A stretch of DNA of 64,000 nt from Allium sativum. Its lineage: Eukaryota; Streptophyta; Magnoliopsida; Asparagales; Amaryllidaceae. Shown here piece after piece: positions 35,863 through 47,840 of the stretch. Below the pieces are notes generated by a model, which made no database searches, was not told the origin of the DNA, and worked only from the letters and a program-made list of their open reading frames with translations. The stretch is taken from contig CM060912.1 in NCBI GenBank assembly GCA_030737875.1, positions 130,023,993 to 130,087,992 on the forward strand, given 5' to 3'. A program made the position numbers and the translations under genes. Each line of letters starts with the position of its first letter. Position 1 is the first letter of the stretch.

Positions 35863-38800
35863 TAGTTCATTTAAAAATTCCTATATCGTTTCCACTTCAA
35901 TTATTTCACTAACGCCTTTAAATTTCGAAAAATTTCGCCATAACCTCCTTTGTACGGGAGGGTCTGGGAAAATTCCCAAATAGCCACACGGGCGTCTCAT
36001 ATCAAAAAGAAAGCGGCTAGCCAATAGGCTCATAAAATCATCACCCAAACAAAGCGGTAAATGTGTACCTATTTGTCGGGCACAAAATTTTATTTCTCTT
36101 CTCTAGCCCCTTTTCTTTAACCTGTTCAATATATATGCATGTACATGTATACAATTTCTAACACTTATCATTTTCCATTCAATTTCATATTTGATTTGCT
36201 TTGGTTTAAAAACACCACTCATTCTAATGTTGCATGCATAGGCTAAAATCATATCATTAGCTAATTAATGTATATTTCAACTCATGCACGTTTATTTGAA
36301 CAAGTGGCTATTTTTAACACTTCACATTTCAAAGATGATAATTTTGGCGAACTAAAATATTTTTCAACACATGACTATTTTATTTAGTTCCTATGCATGT
36401 AAAAAAAAAAAATTCTTTCACAAATATTTATTTCAACGTCCGCATATCTTTAGCATATCACAAATATGATAAAAATGATATTTTTATTGTTCAAAATATT
36501 TGTTCAACAAATGGATGTTTTCAACACTTCATAGTTTCAATAAATGTAATTTTTTATTGTTCGATCTTTTTATTCAACACATGAACTTTTCCACTACACA
36601 CACTTCTCAACAAATGAGCATTTCCACACATGGACATTTTATTTATGTTGTTCGTATTGGAAAGATGGGATTTTTATTGTTGAAACTATTTATATAAGGC
36701 GAATATTTTTCATACTTCATATACATATAAAAATGTGATTTTTATTGTTTAAACACTTCACTCATTCCCAAATGAATTTAATTTTCGCACAACACTTTTC
36801 AACACATGAATATTTTCCACACATGGATATAGTTTCAACATATGGCTTTAATTTCAACGCATGAAAATAATTTCAACATATGAAAATAATTCTAACACAC
36901 AAAGATTATACAAAATTTCGGCAGCATAACGGCAGGGTAGTTAAAACCGGCACCGTCCCTAGTACGGCTCCTCGCTCTACCTTAAAACCTCGCGGTTTTT
37001 GACAATGGGGATTCATGCATCTAATTCGCACGCAGGCGGCATGTTTATTTTTATTTCCACAAATATTTCCAATTCATTTCAATCACCAATGGGTATTTTT
37101 CAACCACAACCAAACAATATCAACCACAAATAATTATTCAACCATTCGTATTTTTCATCCAATATTTCACACCAATTCACCACAATAAATATCGTCCATG
37201 GTTTGTGGACGAGGGGAGTATATATATATATATATATAAATATATATTTCACTTGCATTTCAACACATATATCAATTATTCTATGCATGTAAAATTCATA
37301 CTTCGCTTATATAGCTTACACTACGCATGTTCATGAGATATACAACACGTATGTAATTTATATTTCGCTAATATAAATTATACACGACATTTTCCATTCA
37401 ATTTCACGTTAATTTAGATTTCTCACATTGGTTTTCGGAGCGCTAAAAATCGATACGATGTCAGAAAAATCCGCGGCTTCTTCTATTGGGTAGAGAGCTT
37501 CCTTACAGTCCCGATGTTTCCTGTTTCATCGAATTTCGTCAACACACCAAAAGATATGATTTTTCAAAGTGCAGACATCAAAAAGGACTCACCTTTCGCG
37601 ATGGTTCGAAACTAGGTTTGAGGTTTTCGCGAAATCCGTGGCACGTGGGGAAGATCAGCGAGTTGGACGTGGAAGAGCTTCGAGTGGCGGTCCTATCGGT
37701 GTTGGTTTGGTGGCGTTCGGTGGTTAGTGGCGACCAGGGCGGCGGCGGGAAGTGTTCGACTTTGGGTCGATGGTTCTGGCGAAGGAGGAGGCGATAAGGG
37801 TCGGGGTAAGGTCGGATTTGAAGAGGAGGAGGAGGCGCGTCGAGGTAGGGGGTGGCGCAAGCGGAAATCGCCTGTAGCGGCGGCGATTTGGGGGAGAAGC
37901 GGCGGACGATTTAAGTCGTCGATCGGGAGAGAGAAACGAGCGTTTCTGACTTTTTTTATTTTTTTAAAATAATGAATGGAAATTTTTGATTGGCCCATAA
38001 TTTCAATAAATTTTTAAATAGTGTTTTCTCAAACGAACTCCTTTTTAAACCCAACGACTGTCGCCCCTAGCTAAATACCCCCATTCCGGACACAATGGGA
38101 TATGTTTCGTAGGCCAATTCGACTGTTACGGTCAGCTATTTTTTAAATTAAAGTATAAAACATTTAATTTTTAACTCTGAACGCACATTTCAATTTGCCA
38201 GGGCCACAAACTGATTCGAAAAATTCCAGAAAAATAAATCTAGCTATGTTTTGACGCTACGGTCCCAACAAAACTAGTTTCGTCGAATTCTGAGGTCGTT
38301 TGAAAAATGGCCATTTTCTGGTCGATCCAATTTAACAGAAATTGACCAAACACATTTTCTTTTGCCACGCTCACATACTAGCTTCAAAAATTATGAAATT
38401 TGAAACCTAGCAATAGTTTGACATCCCGGACCCAACAAAAGTGGTTTCGTCGAATTCCGAGGTCGTATGCAAAATATCATTTTTCCAGGCTATATATTCT
38501 ATATACCGACCCTTCTGAAAATTCATTCGGCTATAACTTTTGATTCCCGTTATGAAACTTCGATTTTTCAGATTCGTTAGAAAGGTATTGACTAACAGAT
38601 TTAAATATTTTTGGTTTCGCTAAAATCCGTTATATTTTCCACCCTGCACAGTCAGTCAAAGTTTGAATTCAAATTTTCAAACCGACTCACTATTTCTAAT
38701 TCACTATTTTATTGAAATATTCTATTTTAATTGCTCGAATTCCTTTGAAATAACCATTTTAAAAATTTTAAATTGGCTCGTATTTTCCGGGTTATTACAA

Positions 38801-38812
38801 TCTCCCCCACTT
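38801..38812 (-). promoter_or_regulatory. Polypurine tract of element 8
   Basis: Minus strand AAGTGGGGGAGA, two bases from the LTR edge, preceded by CGAGGACGAAAAGTTTT as in many plant Gypsy elements. Confidence 0.93.
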
Positions 38813-38900
38813 AAAACTTTTCGTCCTCGAAAAGGAAACAACAGTAAAGTAGGAAATAAAATGTAAATGCAAAGTATTGTAAAGGTACCTTGCACCGGAG

Positions 38901-39350
38901 TTAGTCAGAGATATCCACTCTGCATTTGGGGTAAGCTTGCTTAATGCTTTCCTCAGTTTCCCAAGTACAGTCTCTAGGATCACTGCTCCACTGCACTTTA
39001 ACTAAATGAACCTTTTTGCTTCTGAGTTCCCTAGTTTCTTTGCCAACAATCTTTAATGGCTCCCTTCTCAGTGATAATTCTGGAGTTATCTCCACATCCC
39101 GTTGCGCTGCTTCTTCTACAACAAGATCCGGATCATGCACATGTCTTCTAAGTTGAGATACGTGAAATACATTGTGCACTCCAGGCAACCAATCTGGCAA
39201 TTGAACCCTATAAACAAGAGTTCCAATTCGTTCAAGTATAGGAAAGGGACCAATAAATCTCGGTGCCAACTTCACAGTCTTGCCAAATCTGATTACTCCT
39301 CTCATCGGAGAAACCTTCAAATACACATGATCACCAACAGCAAATGTCAA
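38901..39350 (-). pseudogene. Element 8 integrase C-terminus and chromodomain-like tail
   Basis: About 149 codons: FAVGDHVYLKVSPMRGVIRF, KLAPRFIGPFPILERIG, VHNVFHVSQLRRHVHDPD, and the tail LVKVQWSSDPRDCTWETEE with IKQAYPK. The open stretch starts after a TGA that stands where related elements have an arginine. In chromoviruses this region directs integration to chromatin. Confidence 0.9.
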
Positions 39351-39400
39351 ATCTCTCCTTCAAGAGTCTGCATAACTTTTCTTTCGGCTTTGGGCAGTTT

Positions 39401-40180
39401 TCAAATGCTTCTTGATGAAGTCCACTTATCAGATGGTTCTCTAATCATATCGGGTCCTAGTACAAGTCTGTTGCCAGGTTCTACCCAACATGCTGGAGAT
39501 CTGCAGGGTCTGCCATATAATGCTTCAAATGGCGACATTCTCAAACTTGCTTGATAGCTATTGTTATATGAGAATTCTGCCAAATGCAAATGATCTTCCC
39601 ATGACCCACCAAAATCAATTATACAAGCCCGCAATAAATCTTCCAGAATTCTATTCACCCTCTCAGTCTGGCCATCTGTTTGTGGGTGATAAGCGGTGCT
39701 CATATTCAGTTTTGTTCCCAATTCTGTCTGGAAAGCCTCCCAGAATTTGGTAGTAAATAGGGGATCTCTATCACTGACTATGCTGATGGGAATTCCATGC
39801 AGCTTAACAATTTCTCTGAAATATATCTGCGCTAGACTTTGAGCAGTTCTATTGGATCTGACAGGTATAAAATGGGCAGTCTTCGTGAAGCGATCTACGA
39901 TTACCCAAATGCTTTCATTACCTTTCTTGGTTCGCGGCAACCCATCTATGAAATCCATGGAAATCTGTTCCCATTTCCAGCCTGGGACTTCCCACGGTTG
40001 CAACAGTCCAGCTAGCTTCTGTTGGTCACTCTTGACCAATTGACAAGTAGGGCATCTGCTAACGTACAAAGAAATATCTCTTTTCATTGCCTTCCACCAA
40101 AAAGTGTGTTTGATATCGTTGTACATTTTACTCACCCCAGGATGGATGCAAAATTTGGATTTATGGCATTCGTCCAGCAC
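39401..40180 (-). pseudogene. Element 8 integrase
   Basis: Zinc-binding HHCC (HKSKFCIHPGVSKMYNDI, CPTCQLVK), then the complete catalytic triad: Asp in SMDFIDGLPR, Asp in SIVSDRDPLF and Glu in GQTERVNRILED, with 35 residues between the last two. The end (VLGPDMIREPSDK) passes into a frameshift. Integrase joins the cDNA to host DNA. The start lies about one codon past a frame break with the RNase H linker. Confidence 0.93.
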
Positions 40181-40224
40181 TTCTCTTCGAAGGCCTGGAA
40201 TATTTGGAATGCAAATCCTATTAT

Positions 40225-40640
40225 TTATCCTGAGAACCCCCCATTGTCAATACGAAAACTCGTGGTTTCACCTTCCTTGACCCTCTGACTGATTCTCTGA
40301 ATGAATTCATCGTCTTTTTGAAGGGCTGAAATCCTATCAATCAATCCAGGTGTAATTATAAGATTGGCAATGATTGCGGTTTTTCTACTAAGCGCATCCG
40401 CTACTACGTTAGCTTTCCCCGGCGTATACAGGATATCAAGATCATACGCTGGAAGAAATTCTAGCCAGCGCTGCTGTCTCAGATTCAGATCTTTCTGGGT
40501 ATATAAATACTTCAACGATTAATGATCTGTGTACAGTATAAATTTCTCACCCAATAAATAATGCCTCCAGATTTTCAAGGCAAAAACGATGGCTAGCAAC
40601 TCAAGATCATGAGTCACATAATTCTTCTCATGCGGTTTCA
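40225..40640 (-). pseudogene. Element 8 RNase H and linker
   Basis: Motifs [19 protein letters not shown], then TDH, a TAA at 40519-40521, [20 protein letters not shown] and [10 protein letters not shown]. RNase H removes the RNA strand during reverse transcription. It is broken by the stop and by frame shifts at both ends. Confidence 0.9.
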
Positions 40641-41341
40641 GTTGGCGGCTCGACTACTTGGCCTTTCTGCATTAACACTGCACCAAGACCTCTAATAGAA
40701 GCATCTGTCCAAACCGTTAAATCCTGATTGCCATCAATAATAGTCAACACTGGAGCGGTGGTCAGCTTCGATTTCAATTCCTGGAAAGCTTCTTCACAGT
40801 CGGAAGTCCACTTAAACTTCTCATGTTTCTTTGTGAGCTTCGTTAACGGACTGGATATCTTCGAAAAATCCTTAACGAACTTCCGATAATAACTAGCCAA
40901 CCCCATAAAACTTCTAACTTCTGTGGGAGTAGTGGGTTGTTTCCAGTCTTGAATTGCTGTTATTTTGCTTGGGTCAACAGAAATTCCTTTCTCTGACACG
41001 ACATGGCCGAGAAATTTGACTTCTTCTTGCCAGAAGACACATTTAGAGAATTTGGCTTTGAAGACGTTCTTCCTTAGAATCTCCAATACTTGTTCTAAGT
41101 GTTTTTCATGCTCAGGTTTTGATTTGGAGTAGATTAAAATATCATCGATAAATACGAGGACAAATTTATTCAGAACTCCCCTGAACACTCTATTCATTAG
41201 ATCGATAAAGTATGCTGGAGCATTACATAGGCCAAACGGCATTACTAACCATTTATAAAATATGTCTGGACCTCTGAAAGCTGTCAAAGGAACACACTCT
41301 TCTGCTATTCTCAATTGATGAAAACCTGTAGCTAGGTCCAT
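40628..41341 (-). pseudogene. Element 8 reverse transcriptase, C-terminal two thirds
   Basis: [36 protein letters not shown], the catalytic [37 protein letters not shown], and the start of RNase H ([15 protein letters not shown]). The stretch [10 protein letters not shown] shows a small deletion or change in the palm. A TGA at 41342-41344 separates it from the N-terminal part where related elements have Arg or Lys, which fits CGA to TGA. Confidence 0.94.
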
Positions 41342-42220
41342 TCAGGAAAATACTTTCGCCCCATTCAATTGGTCTAGCAAATCATCAATGCGGGGTAATG
41401 GATATTTATTTTTAAGCGTCTGTTTGTTGAGGTCTCGGTAATCAACGCATAATCGAAGAGTACCGTCTGACTTTGGGACAAACACAACAGCTGCACCCCA
41501 ATTAGAAAAACTAGGTCTGATTAGACCTTTCCACAACAGTTGACGAGTTTGATCGCCTAATTCTTCTTTTTCCTTCGGAGTCATTCTGCGAATTGGATGT
41601 ACCACTGGTCTGGCATTGGGAATTAGATCGATTCGGAATTCTATTTCTCTTTGCGGAGGTAAGTTTTCAACTTCTTCAAACACATCCGCATAGTTTCTAA
41701 CAATCGGAATCTTTTCCATGGAAGTGGGGATAAGTTCTAATGCTGACCAAAATTCTTCTCTATTCAGATTCGAACCATGATAGGGAACCGTAATATATCC
41801 AAGCTTCGTTCGAATTTTAACGATTCTTTCCGCACAATTCACCTCAGCTTCATATTTCGTTAACCAATCCAGCCCGAGAATAATATCGAATTCGGTAAAA
41901 TCCATAACGATTAAATCAAAAGGAAACTTGTATCGAGAAAAAGAAATAGGTACTTTACAATATGAACCTAGAGTAATAGGACCCCCTATCGGGTTATGAA
42001 CTTCCACTGATTCTTTAAGCTTCCTCTGTTTTAACTTAAATTTGTGCACTATGTTTCTAGCAATAAAACTACGTGATGCACCTGTGTCAAACAATACAGA
42101 AACAGGAATATTTTTAATTGTAAGGGTACCTCCCAAGACATCGGGTTTACCTGCTCCATCGGAAGCAGCTGGCGGGCTAGACCCGTCATAGACATGAGCT
42201 ACTGTAGCTTTCTTCAGCAA
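41342..42220 (-). pseudogene. Element 8 protease and RT N-terminus
   Basis: Protease motif [12 protein letters not shown] at about residues 42-53 and [14 protein letters not shown], followed by the linker [14 protein letters not shown], then [63 protein letters not shown]. It ends in the TGA noted for the RT piece. Confidence 0.94.
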
Positions 42221-42373
42221 AGGACAGTCTTTGACCAGATGATCGGTCTTTCGACAATTGAAGCACGAGCGAGGGTTTTGAGAGCCTTGGCTTGAGCCTT
42301 GAGAATTAGTCTTCTGCCTCTTCGGAGCTGTGCAGACGTTTGAGTAGTGCCCCGGCTTACCACAGTTAAATCA
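42221..42373 (-). pseudogene. Element 8 gag zinc knuckles
   Basis: Two CCHC knuckles. The first reads (stop)[13 protein letters not shown]: the TGA at 42371-42373 stands exactly at its first cysteine. The second, [14 protein letters not shown], is intact and leads straight into the protease frame. Confidence 0.9.
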
Positions 42374-43135
42374 ATTTCCTCTTGGCGGCTTGCCAGTCTG
42401 AGGTTTTGAAGATGCTGCTTGGCTCGACTCGCCTTGATTTACAGCAGGCTTGCACTTGTTTCCCGCTTGGCTTCTAGCGCGATCCTGATCCAAATGCCTT
42501 TGATCAAGGTCTTCATAGTTGCATGTCATTTCCACCAGCTCGTTGAATTCCAGCTTGACATGGGCCATGGCTCTATCATGATATTGTCGTCTTAGCCCTA
42601 GGATAAACCTCTTATTTTTGGATTTCACGGTAGCAACGAGCTCCGGAGCATAGGGCGACAACAGTGTAAATTTATTCAGATAATCTTGCACGGAAAGATC
42701 CCCTTGCTGGAGATTGGCGAAGTCATCGTGCATTCTTTCTAGAGCTTGTTCAGGGACATATTTCTCCTTGAAGAGTTCTTTGAATCCATCCCATGTTCTT
42801 CCAGCTTCCCTATTCCCGACGGTAAGAGATTCCCACCATAATTCAGCTTGTTCCTGCATAAGCCAGGCGCCCATAATAGCTTTGTCTTCGTCTCCTAGCC
42901 TTAGGCCTTCAAGAATTTTCTCGCATGTTTTGAGCCATGCAAGGGCCTCTATTACAGTGCCAGTCCCCGAGAAGGTCTTGCCTCCTAAGTTTTTATATCT
43001 CTTAGCTACACGGTCTAGCTCGAAGTATTGAGCTGCCAGAGGTTGTATCAAAGGTCCTTCTTGAGCTGGGACTTCTCCCCTTCCTCTACCTCGGCCGGCA
43101 CGGCCTCCTCTAGCGGCGGCTGCTCTGGTAGCCAT
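42371..43135 (-). pseudogene. Element 8 gag (capsid)
   Basis: 254 codons from the ATG at 43133-43135. It starts with an Ala/Gly/Arg-rich segment (AAAARGGRAGRGRGRGE), then the retrotransposon gag domain: YKNLGGKTFSGTGTVIEALA, QAELWWESL, WDGFKELFKEKYVPEQ, DFANLQQGDLSVQDYLNKF and RFILGLRRQYHDRAM. It ends at the stop in the first zinc knuckle. It forms the particle shell. The ATG is about 245 bases inside the primer site. Confidence 0.93.
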
Positions 43136-43378
43136 TTTTCAAATTCTGTATAAGCATCGAAAAAGTCAGCTAACAGAAATGATAGTCTATTGCATAGTTA
43201 AGCAGAAAATTTACGGAGAGATAACGATGGATTGATCAAATTGTTTTTGCTATTCTGCTCGGCTCATTCTAGGACTTTACTAGTCCTATCTCTAATGAGC
43301 GACTCGCCTTAGAATACTACTGATTCTATTTTGACGAAGTGTTTAATGTGTTAGACTCCAGAACTAAGGTTAACCAAA

Positions 43379-43390
43379 GCTCTAATACCA
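43379..43390 (-). promoter_or_regulatory. Primer-binding site of element 8
   Basis: Minus strand TGGTATTAGAGC, one base off the initiator tRNA-Met complement, two bases from the LTR edge at 43393. Confidence 0.9.
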
Positions 43391-43990
43391 GCTGTGATGA
43401 TCCCAAAACCCCGTGACACGGTGTTAAGGATAATCATTGGAATATAACACATTAATCATCATTAGAAGATCACAGATAATAGCATAAACAGAAAATAGAA
43501 TAATTTACACACATATGATAGCGGAATCATATAGATATCATCACATCAGAGAAGCACAGTACAGGATACAACTTAGTGCATAATGATACATAATCAGTCA
43601 CCATCGCCAGAGCCGGAATCATACATAAAGAATACTCAAAATAAATATCAGTCTACATTGCCAATGGCGGAATCATAATATAGATACAATAATGGCGGAG
43701 AAAATCCAAGTCAGCATGGTGTAGTCAAGCCTCGCCATGAGCCAAAAGGTGCGTCAGAAACCTGTAACTAGGCTGCCCGTGTGAAAATGAGGGCACCCGA
43801 GTTTGCAAGGTGAAACAAACTACGAGTCAGTCATGGGACTGGTATGAGAAATCTACTCAACTTATTAACAACAATAATAAGGCAAATCAAAGGACCACGC
43901 CACTTTCGCGGAACGGGTTTACTCCAATGAGTGCTGGTGCATGATATAAAGTAAACGATTAAATCAATGCAATGCTTTTTATAAAATGAA

Positions 43991-44062
43991 GCCATTATAA
44001 GACTCAGGTCCCATCACACAATGCAAGGCAAGCCGGAGGATAGAGCTTTCCCTTATAATGGC
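43991..44062 (-). other. Conserved hairpin, element 8 5' LTR copy
   Basis: Arms GCCATTATAAG and CTTATAATGGC, 72 bases, about 600 bases upstream of the primer site on the minus strand. Confidence 0.85.
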
Positions 44063-46930
44063 CAAAAATGCTTCATACGTATAAAACAAAAGTGTTTGAT
44101 ATTATTACTAGTGCATATATGTTTCAAAAGCAAATTCAATCATAAATATCAATCCTAGGCGGCATAGCTACCATCTACTATGTCGTCATACTGGTAATAC
44201 AATCACATCCGCATATTTCGTATTGGAAATTGGATTCCATCATGAGTCGAGGCAAGGGGCAAGCTCCTCTCCATTCGAGACACTCTAGCAAATGTCCCAG
44301 GACCCCACTATGATCCTTGGAATCAGCTGGGCCGGTCCTCTCTTACTTTTGAGGATTGGCAATTCCTGAACACACGTTTCCCGGTCCTTACAGACCTATA
44401 ATCGAGGCGCCTCGCATTCCCATAACCACACAGGTGAAAAGTATATATAATGTCAGGGCTGGTAGGTCACTGACACCACCACAGCTAGAAAGAAACGTCG
44501 TGCACTCCCAGCGGTCCGTCTTCCGTTTTTGACTCATACCGGGGTGTGAGGCTCGCGAATTCACGTTATACACAAAGCTACGTCACACAGACCATGCTTT
44601 GATCATCAACCACAAGACTTTGCTTTGCAACAGAAGCCTTGATCATGTGCCACTTAGGCGTGCCACACAGGCAATCCACTCCATGCGACTGATTTCTGTC
44701 AATACATAACCTCTGAGCTCGTACGTCTCAGAGAAGGGCGTTAAGCAAGAGAATAAATTCTCCACGGCCAAACAGATATATATTTAACAGAGATCAATCA
44801 ACACAGAACAAAATCCAATGTCAGACACACAACCATTTACGAGTCCGTTCTGGATCTGAACGAAACCGGAGGCACCAATTCCTCGCATATCCGTACAATC
44901 AACAGTATGTTTGGACGGCTACTACTTCAATTCCTTCATGGTAGCTACTCCAATCACGAGCATCAGTAGCGCCCATCCATCCAATGTGGAGATCGTCGGT
45001 CTTCAGCCGTCTTCGACTCTTCGACTTCTCAACGTCGATCGACTATTTGAAATGAGATAAACTCGGCCTTTTCAAATAACCCACGTATATTTAGATTTTC
45101 AAATCAATTAATCACATGGTTGGACTATTCAACATTCACATTTCAGTTATTTAGTTATAATTTTCATATCAAATACATTCATCCATCACATATCAAGCAA
45201 ACACAACAAAATTGGTTTATTTCCACTCTATATCGTCGATAGTACTTTATAACGATATATCGCCATTTTTATTTAATTTAAAACGACCATATTCAATTAA
45301 ACGACGTTTCAGGTCGTGTCGATGCACTGGCGCTGCTTTTCACTAATTTTGTTTTACACATATATGAAAATCTAACCGTTGGATCTTCACAAATTTTACA
45401 TCATTAGGAAGGTCATTTCAAAACAAATCCAACGGTTTCAGTTTTGGGAAAATCCGACGGTCGGATCTTCCACACTAGCCATTTGAAGTTACGATTCCAA
45501 TTTACGAACTGCAGCGTCGTTATTCGATTTAATTTAATTATATATATTTATATAAATATAGTTCATTTAAAAATTCCTATATCGTTTCCACTTCAATTAT
45601 TTCACTAACGCCTTTAAATTTCGAAAAATTTCGCCATAACCTCCTTTGTAAGGGAGGGTCTGGGAAAATTCCCAAATAGCCACACGGGCGTCTCATATCA
45701 AAAAGAAAAAAAGAAAAAGCCAAGCGGCTAGCCAACAGGCTCATAAAATCATCACGCAAACAAAGCGGTAAATGTGTACCTATTTGTCGGGCACAAAATT
45801 TTATTTCTCTTCTCTAGCCCCTTTTCTTTAACCTGTTCAATAGATATGCATGTACATGTATACAATTTCTAACACTTATCATTTTCCATTCAATTTCATA
45901 TTTGATTTGCTTTGGTTTAAAAACACCACTCATTCTAATGTTGCATGCATAGGCTAAAATCATATCATTAGCTAATTAATGTATATTTCAACTCATGCAC
46001 GTTTATTTGAACAAGTGGCTATTTTTAACACTTCACATTTCAAAGATGATAATTTTGGCGAAGTAAATATTTTTCAACACATGACTATTTTATTTAGTTC
46101 CTATGCATGTAAAAAAAAAAAAATTCTTTCACAAATATTTATTTCAACGTCCGCATATCTTTAGCATATCACAAATATGATAAAAATGATATTTTTATTG
46201 TTCAAAATATTTGTTCAACAAATGGATGTTTTCAACACTTCATAGTTTCAATAAAAATGTAATTTTTTATTGTTCGATCTTTTTATTCAACACATGAACT
46301 TTTCCACTACACACACTTCTCAACAAATGAGCATTTCCACACATGGACATTTTATTTATGTTGATCATATTGGAAAGATGGGATTTTTATTGTTGAAACT
46401 ATTTATATAAGGCGAATATTTTTCATACTTCATATACATATAAAAATTTGATTTTTATTGTTTAAACACTTCACTCATTCCCAAATGAATTTAATTTTCA
46501 CACAACACTTTTCAACACATGAATATTTTCCACACATGGATATAGTTTCAACATATGGCTTTAATTTCAACGCATGAAAATAATTTCAACATATGAAAAT
46601 AATTCTAACACACAAAGATTATTCAAAATTTCGGCAGCATAACGGCAGGGTAGTTAAAACCGGCACCGTCCCTAGTACGGCTCCTCGCTCTACCTTAAAA
46701 CCTCGCGGTTTTTGACAATGGGGATTCATGCATCTAATTCGCACGCAGGCGGCATGTTTTTTTTTATTTCCACAAATATTTCCAATTCATTTCAATCACC
46801 AATGGGTATTTTTCAACCACAACCAAACAATATCAACCACAAACAATTATTCAACCATTCGTATTTTTCATCTAATATTTCACACCAATTCACCACAATA
46901 AATATCGTCCATGGTTTGTGGACGAGGGGA

Positions 46931-46957
46931 GTATATATATATATATATATATATATA
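46931..46957. repeat. TA microsatellite
   Basis: About 13 TA units; the matching stretch in the other LTR (37219-37238) is shorter. Confidence 0.93.
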
Positions 46958-47672
46958 AATATATATTTCACTTGCATTTCAACACATATATCAATTATTC
47001 TATGCATGTAAAATTCATACTTCGCTTATATAGCTTACACTATGCATGTACATGAGATATACAACACGTATGTAATTTATATTTCGCTAATATAAATTAT
47101 ACACGACATTTTCCATTCAATTTCACGTTAATTTAGATTTCTCACATTGGTTTTCGGAGCGCTAAAAATCGATATGATGTCAGAAAAAACCGCGGCTTCT
47201 TCTATTGGGTAGAGAGCTTCCTTACGGTCCCGATGTTTCCTGTTTCATCGAATTTCGTCAACACACCAAAAAGATATGATTTTTCAAAGTGCAGACATCA
47301 AAAAGGACTCACCTTTCGCGATGGTTCGAAACTAGGTTTGAGGTTTTCGCGAAATCCGTGGCACGTGGGGAAGATCAGCGAGTTGGACGTGGAAGAGCTT
47401 CGAGTGGCGGTCCTATCGGTGGTGGTTTGGTGGCGTTCGGTGGTCAGTGGCGATCAGGGCGGCGGCGGGAAGTATTCGACTTTGGGTCGATGGTTCTGGC
47501 GAAGAAGGAGGCGATAGGGGTCGGGGTAAGGTCGGATTTGAAGAGGAGGAGGAGGCGCGTCGAGGTAGGGGGTGGCACAGGCAGAAATCGCCTGTAGCTG
47601 CGGCGATTTGGGGGAGAAGCGGCGGACGATTTAAGTCATCGATCGGGAGAGAGAAACGAGGGTTTCTGACTT

Positions 47673-47840
47673 TTTATATTTTTTTAAAATAATGAATGGA
47701 AATTTTTGATTGGCCCATAATTTCAATAAATTTTTAAATAGTGTTTTCTCAAACGAACTCCTTTTTAAACCCAACGACTGTCGCCCCTAGCTAAATACCC
47801 TCATTCCGGACACAATGGGATATGTTTCGTAGGCCAATTC
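47673..47840 (-). promoter_or_regulatory. Candidate core promoter of element 8
   Basis: Minus strand: the conserved block with CCCATTGTG and AATG words (47770-47840), then TATAAA at 47673-47678 about 0.85 kb into the LTR. The 3' LTR has TAAAAA at the matching place. A start near 47645 would give a leader of about 4.25 kb before the primer site. Inferred by position and conservation only. Confidence 0.4.

Larger units (their letters stand above)
33671..38799 (-). repeat. Element 8 3' LTR
   Basis: Plus-strand reading TGTGACGATCCC to CGGGTTATTACA, 5129 bases. It is nearly identical to 43393-48520. Differences include a TA-repeat expansion at 35823-35858. It contains the conserved module (34680-35060), the hairpin (34269-34340), palindromic motifs (35650-35770) and a GC-rich stretch (37590-37930). 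The proline/arginine-rich open frames in the GC-rich part are not conserved as protein in the related LTRs. Confidence 0.95.

Noticed and set aside
37486..37972. Arg/Gly-rich open frames in the element 8 3' LTR, also at 47233-47692
   Set aside because: They lie on the strand opposite to the element. They are conserved only between its own two LTRs, which are near identical anyway.
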